64,000 nucleotides of DNA from Streptomyces asoensis (GTDB lineage Bacteria > Actinomycetota > Actinomycetes > Streptomycetales > Streptomycetaceae), in NCBI RefSeq assembly GCF_013085465.1, contig NZ_CP049838.1:8432001-8496000 (forward strand), written 5' to 3'. The position numbers and the translations under genes were made by a program. Below are positions 27,492 through 34,247 of the stretch, in pieces. Within the stretch, counting starts at the first letter, position 1; each line of letters begins with the position of its first letter. Under the pieces are notes generated by a model. The model was given only the letters and a program-made list of their open reading frames with translations. It was not told where the DNA came from and searched no databases.

Positions 27492-28421
27492 GTGAGTGAG
27501 ACAACGCATGACGTCGGAGTCGTGGTGACTGCGCCTCCGTCGCCCGACGAGGGCCTCACGGCGGCGCAGCTGGCCGCCAAGTACGGGCTGGCCGTGAGTG
27601 GCGCCCGGCCTGCGCTGCGGGAGTACGTCCGGCAGCTCTGGGGGCGCCGGCACTTCATCATGGCGTTCTCCCGGGCGAAACTGGCGTCCCAGTACAGCCA
27701 GGCCAAGCTCGGCCAGCTGTGGCAGGTGGCCACGCCGCTGCTGAACGCGGCCGTGTACTTCATGATCTTCGGCCTGCTCCTCAACGCCGGCCGTGGCATG
27801 TCGAAGGAGGTGTACATCCCCTTCCTCGTGACGGGCGTCTTCGTGTTCATGTTCACGCAGAGCTCGGTGATGACCGGTGTCCGGGCGATCTCGGGCAACC
27901 TCGGCCTGGTCCGCGCCCTGCACTTCCCGCGTGCCTCGCTGCCGATCTCGTTCGCCCTCCAGCAACTCCAGCAACTGCTGTACTCGATGCTGGTGCTGTT
28001 CGTGGTGGTGATCGGTTTCGGCAGCTACCCGGATGCCTCCTGGGCGCTGATCGTCCCGATCCTCGTCCTTCAGTTCTGCTTCAACTCCGGTCTGGCGCTG
28101 ATCTTCGCCCGGGCCGGCGCGAAGACCCCGGACCTGGCGCAGCTGATGCCGTTCGTGATGCGGACGTGGATGTACGCGTCCGGCGTGATGTTCTCCATCC
28201 CCGTCTTCCTCGCGGACAAGCCGCAGTGGGTGGCCAACGTCCTCCAGTGGAACCCGGCCGCCATCTACATGGACCTGATGCGCTTCGCGCTCATCGAGGA
28301 GTACGGCGCCGAGAACCTTCCCGCGCACGTCTGGGCGGTCGCGGGCGGCTGGGCCGTTCTCTTCGCCATCGGCGGCTTCGTGTACTTCTGGCAGGCGGAG
28401 GAGAGGTACGGCCGTGGTTGA
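27492..28421 (+). CDS. ABC-2 type exporter permease (Wzm/TagG-like)
   Basis: 309-residue integral membrane protein with about six helices; the segment SRAKLASQYSQAKLGQLWQVATPLL and the ABC-2 motif NLGLVRALHFPRASLPISFALQQ are typical of O-antigen/teichoic-acid exporter permeases. It would form the channel of an exporter for a lipid-linked polysaccharide or a related polymer, together with the ATPase encoded by the next gene (8-nt overlap). The GTG at 27492 follows the glycosyltransferase by 99 nt, the only real gap in this cluster, so a secondary promoter here is possible. Confidence 0.92.
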   Translation: MSETTHDVGVVVTAPPSPDEGLTAAQLAAKYGLAVSGARPALREYVRQLWGRRHFIMAFSRAKLASQYSQAKLGQLWQVATPLLNAAVYFMIFGLLLNAGRGMSKEVYIPFLVTGVFVFMFTQSSVMTGVRAISGNLGLVRALHFPRASLPISFALQQLQQLLYSMLVLFVVVIGFGSYPDASWALIVPILVLQFCFNSGLALIFARAGAKTPDLAQLMPFVMRTWMYASGVMFSIPVFLADKPQWVANVLQWNPAAIYMDLMRFALIEEYGAENLPAHVWAVAGGWAVLFAIGGFVYFWQAEERYGRG

Positions 28422-29202
28422 GCCGCTCCCGGGGCAAGGGGTCCCGACCGTCATCGCCGACGACGTCCACATCGTCTACCGGGTCAACGGCGCCAAGAGC
28501 GGCAGGGGCAGCGCCACCGCCGCGCTCAGCCGCATCGTCAAGCGCGGTTCCGACGAGTCGGCTCGCGGTGTGCGCAAGGTGCACGCGGTGCGCGGTGTCT
28601 CCTTCGTCGCCCACCGCGGCGAGGCCATCGGTCTGATCGGCTCCAACGGCTCGGGCAAGTCCACGCTGCTGCGTGCCATCGCCGGTCTGCTGCCGCCGGA
28701 GAGCGGCAAGGTCTACACCGACGGCCAGCCCTCGCTGCTCGGCGTCAACGCGGCCCTGATGAACGACCTCACGGGCGAGCGCAACGTCACCCTCGGCGGG
28801 CTCGCCATGGGCATGTCCCGGGAGCAGATCAAGCAGCGCTTCCAGGAGATCGTCGACTTCTCCGGCATCAACGAGAAGGGCGACTTCATCACCCTGCCGA
28901 TGCGCACCTACTCCTCCGGCATGCAGGCCCGGCTGCGCTTCTCCATCGCCGCCGCCAAGGACCACGACGTCCTGATGATCGACGAGGCCCTGGCCACCGG
29001 CGACGCGAAGTTCCGGGGGCGCTCCGAGGAACGCATCCGGGAGCTGCGCGAGCACGCCGGCACGGTGTTCCTGGTGAGCCACAGCAACAAGTCGATCAGG
29101 GACACCTGCGACCGCGTGCTGTGGCTGGAACGCGGCGAACTACGGCTGGACGGCCCGACCGATGAGGTTCTCAGGGAGTACGAGAAGTTCTCGGGCAAGT
29201 AG
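28414..29202 (+). CDS. ABC exporter ATPase (Wzt/TagH-like)
   Basis: 262-residue ATPase with Walker A GSNGSGKST, signature YSSGMQARL, Walker B DVLMIDEALA and the switch His in LVSHSNKS. The sequence follows the polysaccharide/teichoic-acid exporter pattern (HAVRGVSFVAHRGEAIGLIG; LTGERNVTLGG). It lacks the C-terminal carbohydrate-binding domain of Wzt proteins that recognise a capped O-antigen, so the substrate is probably not selected by a terminal cap. It pairs with the overlapping permease gene and ends the cluster at a strong hairpin. Confidence 0.93.
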   Translation: MVEPLPGQGVPTVIADDVHIVYRVNGAKSGRGSATAALSRIVKRGSDESARGVRKVHAVRGVSFVAHRGEAIGLIGSNGSGKSTLLRAIAGLLPPESGKVYTDGQPSLLGVNAALMNDLTGERNVTLGGLAMGMSREQIKQRFQEIVDFSGINEKGDFITLPMRTYSSGMQARLRFSIAAAKDHDVLMIDEALATGDAKFRGRSEERIRELREHAGTVFLVSHSNKSIRDTCDRVLWLERGELRLDGPTDEVLREYEKFSGK

Positions 29203-29213
29203 TGCGATTCGGC

Positions 29214-29247
29214 CAGGGCCCCGCCGGAACTGTCCGGCGGGGCCCTG
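29214..29247 (+). terminator. Strong hairpin after the CDP-alcohol/exporter cluster
   Basis: Perfect 15-bp inverted repeat CAGGGCCCCGCCGGA / TCCGGCGGGGCCCTG with the tetraloop ACTG, starting 12 nt after the ATPase stop codon. No T tract follows. It marks the boundary between the exporter cluster and the hopanoid operon. Confidence 0.75.
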
Positions 29248-29345
29248 CGTCTGCAAAGGAAACGTCAACTCCGGGTCAGCCTAGGAATCTTGACGCCAAT
29301 CGGTGTGTTGTTGTGATGTCCCGGACACCCCCGCGAACCGTGCTG

Positions 29346-29357
29346 CGTTGTACAACG
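29346..29357. promoter_or_regulatory. 12-bp palindrome upstream of the hopanoid operon
   Basis: Perfect palindrome CGTTGTACAACG in the 250-nt leader between the exporter terminator and the first hopanoid ORF, about 145 nt upstream of it. It is AT-rich against a very GC-rich background, and is a candidate operator or promoter element for the long hopanoid operon. No regulator is assigned. Confidence 0.45.
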
Positions 29358-29500
29358 TAAGCTGGACCGGCTCCCGAATCGCGCCAAGTGGGGCGAAAAC
29401 GTGCAGTGGCCGCCGTCGGGGCCGCTGCGTGGGCGGCTCGGCGGCGTGTCCGAAATAGTGTGTATTAGGTCAGCAGTGTAGAACGGGAGATGTGACGGCG

Positions 29501-29566
29501 ATGGCTACGGAAACTCCCCAGATCGACGCAAGCCGTGCCGTCCCCGCCCCGGGCGGTCGGCGATGA
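29501..29566 (+). CDS. 21-aa leader ORF overlapping hpnC
   Basis: ATG at 29501 opens a 21-codon frame (MATETPQIDASRAVPAPGGRR) whose TGA overlaps the hpnC ATG as ATGA. An in-frame GTG three codons upstream (29492) follows directly on a GGGAGAT ribosome-binding site. hpnC itself has no convincing Shine-Dalgarno of its own, so ribosomes probably reach it by re-initiation after this leader. The peptide has no recognisable domain. It could be a translated leader with a regulatory role or simply the mode of initiation. Confidence 0.5.
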   Translation: MATETPQIDASRAVPAPGGRR

Positions 29567-30474
29567 CGGCGCCCGCAGCGCCACGCATCGGCGACCCGGA
29601 GCGCGGCACGCTCGACAAGGCCGCGGACGAGAACTTCCCGGTGGCCCCCTTCTTCCTGCCCAGGGCCTGGCGCGACGACCTGATGGCCGTGTACGGCTTC
29701 GCCCGGCTCGTCGACGACATCGGCGACGGCGACCTCGCCCCCGGCGGCGCGGACGCCCGGCTGCTCGGCGTGTCGGCCACCGCGGCCGAGGACCGCCTCG
29801 CCCTGCTGGACGCCTTCGAGGCCGATCTGCATCGTGTCTTCGATGGATCCGACGACACCCCCCGGCACCCCCTGCTGCGCCGCCTCCAGCCGACCGTCCG
29901 CCGCCGCTCGCTCGGCCCCGAGCCCTTCCTCGGCCTGATCGCCGCCAACCGCCAGGACCAGCTCGTCACGCGCTACGAGACCTACGACGACCTCCTCGCC
30001 TACTGCGAGTTGTCCGCCAATCCCGTGGGCCGGCTGGTCCTCGCCGTGACCGGCGCCGCCACCCCCGAGCGGATCCGCCGCTCCGACGCGATCTGCACCG
30101 CGCTACAGATCGTCGAGCATCTCCAGGACGTGTCCGAGGACCTCGGCCGCGACCGTGTCTATCTGCCCGCCGCGGACATGAAGCGCTTTCACGTCAAGGA
30201 ATCGGATCTGGCCACGAACACCGCGGGCGCGTCGGTGCGCGCGCTGGTCGCGTACGAAGCCGAACGCGCCCGCGATCTGCTGAATGAAGGCGCCCCCCTG
30301 GTGGGTAGCGTTCACGGCAGGCTGAGGCTGCTGCTCGCGGGGTTCGTGGCGGGGGGAAGGGCGGCGATCAAGGCGATCGCCGCCGCCGAGTACGACGTAC
30401 TTCCCGGCCCGCCCAAGCCCGGCAGGCTCCGACTGCTGCGCGAGGTGGGCGTGACCCTGCGAGGAGAGGGGTGA
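29563..30474 (+). CDS. hpnC: Hopanoid biosynthesis HpnC, presqualene-diphosphate to hydroxysqualene enzyme family
   Basis: 303-residue squalene/phytoene-synthase-fold protein. The two Asp-rich helices are YGFARLVDDIGDGD and QIVEHLQDVSEDLGRDRVYLP. In the HpnCDE route, HpnD condenses two farnesyl diphosphates to presqualene diphosphate and HpnC converts this to hydroxysqualene, which HpnE reduces to squalene. The pairing with hpnD and hpnE distinguishes it from a carotenoid phytoene synthase. First large gene of the operon, translationally coupled to a 21-codon leader and, by a GTGA overlap, to hpnD. Confidence 0.92.
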   Translation: MTAPAAPRIGDPERGTLDKAADENFPVAPFFLPRAWRDDLMAVYGFARLVDDIGDGDLAPGGADARLLGVSATAAEDRLALLDAFEADLHRVFDGSDDTPRHPLLRRLQPTVRRRSLGPEPFLGLIAANRQDQLVTRYETYDDLLAYCELSANPVGRLVLAVTGAATPERIRRSDAICTALQIVEHLQDVSEDLGRDRVYLPAADMKRFHVKESDLATNTAGASVRALVAYEAERARDLLNEGAPLVGSVHGRLRLLLAGFVAGGRAAIKAIAAAEYDVLPGPPKPGRLRLLREVGVTLRGEG

Positions 30475-31421
30475 TCCGGGCCGTGGAGCCGTCACCGCAC
30501 GTGTCCGCGCCGGTACTCGCCGCCTACGGCTACTGCGAGACCGTCACCGGACAGCAGGCCCGTAACTTCGCGTACGGCATCCGGCTGCTGCCCACGCCCA
30601 AGCGCCGCGCGATGTCGGCGCTGTACGCCTTCTCGCGCCGCGTCGACGACATCGGCGACGGCGCACTGGACGGCGCGGTCAAGACCGCCAGGCTCGAGGA
30701 GACCCGGGCGCTGCTCGCCCGGGTCCGCGCGGGTCAGGTCGAGGAGGACGACACCGACCCCGTCGCGGTCGCCCTCGCGCACACGGCCCGGGCCTTCCCC
30801 ATCCCGCTGCGCGGCCTGGACGAGCTGATCGACGGCGTGCTGATGGACGTGCGCGGCGAGACCTACGAGACCTGGGACGACCTGAAGGTGTACTGCCGCT
30901 GTGTGGCGGGCGCCATCGGGCGGCTCTCGCTCGGCGTGTTCGGTGCCGAGCCGGGGGCGCGCGGCGCCGAGCGCGCGCCGGAGTATGCCGACACGCTCGG
31001 GCTCGCACTCCAGCTCACGAACATCCTCCGCGACGTCCGCGAGGACGCCGAGGGCGGCCGCACCTATCTGCCCGCCGACGACCTCGCGAAGTTCGGCTGC
31101 TCGGCCGGGTTCGACGGGCCGAAGCCGCCGGAGGGCTCCGACTTCGCGGGTCTCGTGCACTTCGAGGTGCGGCGGGCCCGCGCCCTCTTCGCCGAGGGCT
31201 ACCGGCTGCTCCCCCTGCTCGACCGGCGCAGCGGCGCCTGTGTCGCCGCCATGGCGGGCATCTACCGCCGTCTCCTCGACCGCATCGAGCGCGACCCCGA
31301 GGCCGTGCTGCGCGGCCGGGTCTCGCTGCCCGGGCGGGAGAAGGCCTATGTGGCCGTACGCGGACTGTCGGGCCTGGACGCCCGGCATGTGTCGCGGCGC
31401 ACCGTCAGGAGGCACCCCTGA
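30471..31421 (+). CDS. hpnD: Presqualene diphosphate synthase HpnD
   Basis: 316-residue trans-isoprenyl diphosphate condensing enzyme. Asp-rich motifs are YAFSRRVDDIGDG and LTNILRDVREDAEGGRTYLP, and the N-terminal YGYCETVTGQQARNFAYGIRLLP is the usual HpnD opening. It joins two farnesyl diphosphates head-to-head to presqualene diphosphate. The GTG at 30471 overlaps the hpnC stop by 4 nt; a second in-frame GTG lies 12 nt downstream. The stop overlaps the ATG of a small ORF by one base. Confidence 0.92.
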   Translation: MIRAVEPSPHVSAPVLAAYGYCETVTGQQARNFAYGIRLLPTPKRRAMSALYAFSRRVDDIGDGALDGAVKTARLEETRALLARVRAGQVEEDDTDPVAVALAHTARAFPIPLRGLDELIDGVLMDVRGETYETWDDLKVYCRCVAGAIGRLSLGVFGAEPGARGAERAPEYADTLGLALQLTNILRDVREDAEGGRTYLPADDLAKFGCSAGFDGPKPPEGSDFAGLVHFEVRRARALFAEGYRLLPLLDRRSGACVAAMAGIYRRLLDRIERDPEAVLRGRVSLPGREKAYVAVRGLSGLDARHVSRRTVRRHP

Positions 31422-31573
31422 TGGACGCGACCGGTGACAATATGGGCCAAGGTGATTCCACCGGCGAAAAGCGGCACGCAACCCTCCGGTGCGGCGCGGC
31501 GTCCCTGACTGCGACGGCCAGCGGTGCAGAGTTCAAACACCATGGCCGGTCCGCACGGGAGGGCGCAGGATGA
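31421..31573 (+). CDS. Small hopanoid-operon protein (50 aa, DUF6380-like)
   Basis: 50-codon frame from the ATG at 31421 (one-base overlap with the hpnD stop) to a TGA at 31571 that overlaps the hpnE ATG as ATGA. Being coupled at both ends, it is almost certainly translated. The centre, EKRHATLRCGAASLTATASG, resembles short Streptomyces proteins I recall as DUF6380; S. coelicolor also has an extra small gene between its hpnD and hpnE orthologues. The protein is hydrophilic, with one Cys and a basic C-terminal half, and has no catalytic motif. Function unknown; a role as a translation link between hpnD and hpnE, or as an accessory peptide, is possible. Confidence 0.7.
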   Translation: MDATGDNMGQGDSTGEKRHATLRCGAASLTATASGAEFKHHGRSAREGAG

Positions 31574-32991
31574 ACGACGAGCAACTCGCGGGCGCCTCTG
31601 GAGCGTCCGGCCCTTCGGGGCGTACCGCCGTCGTCGTCGGGGGAGGGCTCGCCGGGGTGACCGCCGCGCTCGCGCTCGCCGACGCGGGCGTACGCGTCAC
31701 CCTGCTCGAAGGCCGGCCCCGGCTCGGCGGCCTGGCCTTCTCCTTCCAGCGCGGCGAACTGACCGTGGACAACGGACAGCACGTGTACCTGCGCTGCTGC
31801 ACCGCCTATCGCTGGTTCCTCGAGCGCATCGAGGGCAGCGCGCTGGCGCCCTTGCAGGATCGTCTCGACGTGCCCGTCGTCGACGTGGCCAGGCCCGAGG
31901 GGCGGCGGCTCGGCAGGCTGCGGCGCGACGCGCTGCCCGTGCCCCTGCATCTGGGGCGCAGCCTCGCCACGTATCCGCATCTCTCGCTCGCCGAACGCGC
32001 CAGGGTGGGCCGTGCCGCGCTCGCGCTCAAGGGGCTCGACCTCGCCGATCCGCGGCTGGACGCACAGGACTTCGGCAGCTGGCTGACCGCCCACGGTCAG
32101 TCGGCACGCGCCGTCGAGGCCCTCTGGGATCTGGTCGGGGTCGCCACCCTCAACGCGGTCGCGGGCGACTCCTCGCTGGGGCTCGCCGCGATGGTGTTCA
32201 AGACCGGTCTGCTGTCCGACCCGGGCGCCGCCGACATCGGCTGGGCGCATGTCCCGCTGGGCGAACTGCACGACCGGCTCGCCCGCAAGGCGCTCGACTC
32301 CGCGGGCGTGCGTACCGAGGTCCGTACACGCGTCACCTCCCTCTCTCTTGACGGGAACGGGACGTGGAGCGTTCAGGTTCCCGGCGAGACGCTCCGCGCG
32401 GACACGGTCGTGCTCGCCGTACCGCACCGCGAGGCGTACGACCTGCTCCCCGACGGGGCGCTCGACGACGCCGAGCGGCTGCTGGAGATCGGTACCGCGC
32501 CCATCCTCAACGTGCACGTCGTCTACGACCGCAAGGTGCTCGACAAGCCCTTCTTCGCGGCGCTCGGCACGCCCGTGCAGTGGGTCTTCGACCGCACCGC
32601 CGCCTCCGGACTGCGCGAGGGCCAGTACCTCGCCCTGTCCCAGTCCGCGGCGCAGGACGAGATCGACGAACCCGTCGCCGCGCTGCGCGAGCGCTATCTG
32701 CCCGAACTCCGGCGGCTGCTGCCGGGCACCCGCGGCGCCGAGGTGCGGGACTTCTTCGTGACCCGGGAGCGCACGGCGACGTTCGCCCCCACCCCCGGCG
32801 TCGGGCGCCTTCGGCCCGGCGCCCGCACCAGAGCCCCCGGCCTGTACCTGGCCGGAGCGTGGACCGCCACAGGGTGGCCCGCGACCATGGAGAGTGCGGT
32901 CCGCAGCGGTGTGAGCGCGGCGGACGCCGCGCTCAGCGCCCTGGGCCGGCCCCGCCCCCGCCACCTCTTCGAGTTCGAGGAGGCGGCCTGA
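31570..32991 (+). CDS. hpnE: Hydroxysqualene dehydroxylase HpnE
   Basis: 473-residue FAD-dependent amine-oxidase/phytoene-desaturase-like enzyme. The dinucleotide-binding motif is TAVVVGGGLAGVTAALALAD, followed by VTLLEGRPRLGGLAFSF, and the C-terminal FAD motif is GLYLAGAWTATGWPATMESA. HpnE reduces hydroxysqualene to squalene in the HpnCDE pathway. I start at the ATG at 31570, which overlaps the upstream small ORF; an in-frame start 81 nt earlier would cover that ORF and is unlikely. The stop overlaps the next ATG (32991) by one base. Confidence 0.92.
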   Translation: MNDEQLAGASGASGPSGRTAVVVGGGLAGVTAALALADAGVRVTLLEGRPRLGGLAFSFQRGELTVDNGQHVYLRCCTAYRWFLERIEGSALAPLQDRLDVPVVDVARPEGRRLGRLRRDALPVPLHLGRSLATYPHLSLAERARVGRAALALKGLDLADPRLDAQDFGSWLTAHGQSARAVEALWDLVGVATLNAVAGDSSLGLAAMVFKTGLLSDPGAADIGWAHVPLGELHDRLARKALDSAGVRTEVRTRVTSLSLDGNGTWSVQVPGETLRADTVVLAVPHREAYDLLPDGALDDAERLLEIGTAPILNVHVVYDRKVLDKPFFAALGTPVQWVFDRTAASGLREGQYLALSQSAAQDEIDEPVAALRERYLPELRRLLPGTRGAEVRDFFVTRERTATFAPTPGVGRLRPGARTRAPGLYLAGAWTATGWPATMESAVRSGVSAADAALSALGRPRPRHLFEFEEAA

Positions 32992-33056
32992 TGCTCGATC
33001 AGCACGGCTCGGCACACCCCCGCACCCTCTCCAGCACCGCAACAAGAGGAGAAAAC

Positions 33057-34130
33057 GTGCCCACTGTGCCCCCGGCCACGCCGGCCGCTCGGAGGACCGC
33101 GGTGGACGTGACCGCGCTCCTGGAGCGCGGCCGCACCCTGGCCACACCGGTGCTGCGGGCGGCCGTCGACCGTCTGGCACCGCCCATGGACACGGTCGCC
33201 GCCTACCACTTCGGCTGGATCGACGCCCACGGCAACCCGACCGACGGCGACGGCGGCAAGGCCGTGCGTCCCGCCCTCGCCGTGCTCTCCGCCGAGGTCG
33301 CCGGGGCCGCTCCCGAGGTCGGCGTCCCCGGCGCGGTCGCCGTCGAGCTGGTCCACAACTTCTCGCTCCTGCACGACGACCTGATGGACGGCGACGAGCA
33401 GCGCAGGCACCGGGACACCGTCTGGAAGCTGCACGGCCCCGCCCAGGCCATCCTGGTCGGCGACGCCCTGTTCGCCCTCGCGGGCGAGATCCTCCTCGAA
33501 CTCGGCACGGCCGAGGCGGCCCGGGCGACCCACCGCCTGACCATCGCCACCCGTGGCCTCATCGACGGCCAGGCCCAGGACATCTCCTACGAGCACCGCG
33601 ACCGGGTCAGCGTCGAGGAGTGCCTGGAGATGGAGGGCAACAAGACCGGGGCCCTGCTGGCCTGTGCCAGTTCCATCGGCGCCGTGCTCGGCGGGGCGGA
33701 CCAGCGCACCGCCGACGCCCTGGAGAAGTACGGCTACCACCTCGGTCTGGCCTTCCAGGCCGTGGACGACCTGCTCGGCATCTGGGGCGACCCGGAGGCC
33801 ACCGGCAAGCAGACCTGGAGCGACCTGCGCCAGCGCAAGAAGTCCCTGCCGGTGGTGGCCGCGCTCGCGGCGGGCGGTTCCGCCTCCGAGCGGCTCGGGG
33901 AGATCCTCGCCGCCGACGCCAAGAGCAGCGACTTCGAGACCTTCTCCGAGGGGGAGTTCGCGGCCCGCGCCGCACTGATCGAGGAGGCGGGCGGCCGTGA
34001 CTGGACCGCCGGGGAGGCACGCCGTCAGCACGCGGTCGCCCTGGACGCCCTGAACGCCGTGGACATGCCCGAGCAGGTGCGGGACCAGTTCACGGCGCTC
34101 GCCGACTTCGTCGTCGTACGAAAGAGATGA
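33057..34130 (+). CDS. Polyprenyl diphosphate synthase (farnesyl/geranylgeranyl-type)
   Basis: 357-residue trans-prenyl diphosphate synthase. The first Asp-rich motif is LLHDDLMDGDEQRR (DDxxD) and the second AVDDLLGIWGD (DDxxG/D), with GKAVRPALAVL upstream. In this operon it most plausibly makes the farnesyl diphosphate used by HpnD. Start choice: the GTG at 33057 has an excellent AAGAGGAG at 5 nt; the frame is open back to an ATG at 32991 that overlaps the hpnE stop and would add 22 residues. Product chain length is not certain from sequence. Confidence 0.9.
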   Translation: MPTVPPATPAARRTAVDVTALLERGRTLATPVLRAAVDRLAPPMDTVAAYHFGWIDAHGNPTDGDGGKAVRPALAVLSAEVAGAAPEVGVPGAVAVELVHNFSLLHDDLMDGDEQRRHRDTVWKLHGPAQAILVGDALFALAGEILLELGTAEAARATHRLTIATRGLIDGQAQDISYEHRDRVSVEECLEMEGNKTGALLACASSIGAVLGGADQRTADALEKYGYHLGLAFQAVDDLLGIWGDPEATGKQTWSDLRQRKKSLPVVAALAAGGSASERLGEILAADAKSSDFETFSEGEFAARAALIEEAGGRDWTAGEARRQHAVALDALNAVDMPEQVRDQFTALADFVVVRKR

Positions 34131-34163
34131 TCCCTATCGGTCGAATAGCCCTCGCGTAGTCGC

Positions 34164-34194
34164 CGGCCGGTGTGCGAGGAGAGAGCACCGGCCG
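34164..34194 (+). promoter_or_regulatory. Stem-loop with a purine-rich loop upstream of shc
   Basis: Inverted repeat CGGCCGGTG / CACCGGCCG, 9 bp, with a 13-nt loop TGCGAGGAGAGAG that contains a Shine-Dalgarno-like sequence. It lies in the 117-nt spacer between the prenyl synthase and shc, ending 53 nt before the shc ATG. It could be an RNA processing or attenuation element setting shc levels within the operon; alternatively a partial terminator. Confidence 0.4.
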
Positions 34195-34247
34195 ACGGCG
34201 GACCCACAGCAGACGCAACGCCATGCACACTGCACGAAGGGGAAGCC

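Noticed and set aside
29563..32991. A carotenoid cluster (two phytoene-synthase-like genes and a phytoene-desaturase-like gene)
   Set aside because: The three genes in this order, followed by shc, hpnG and hpnH, are the HpnCDE squalene route, not carotenoid synthesis.
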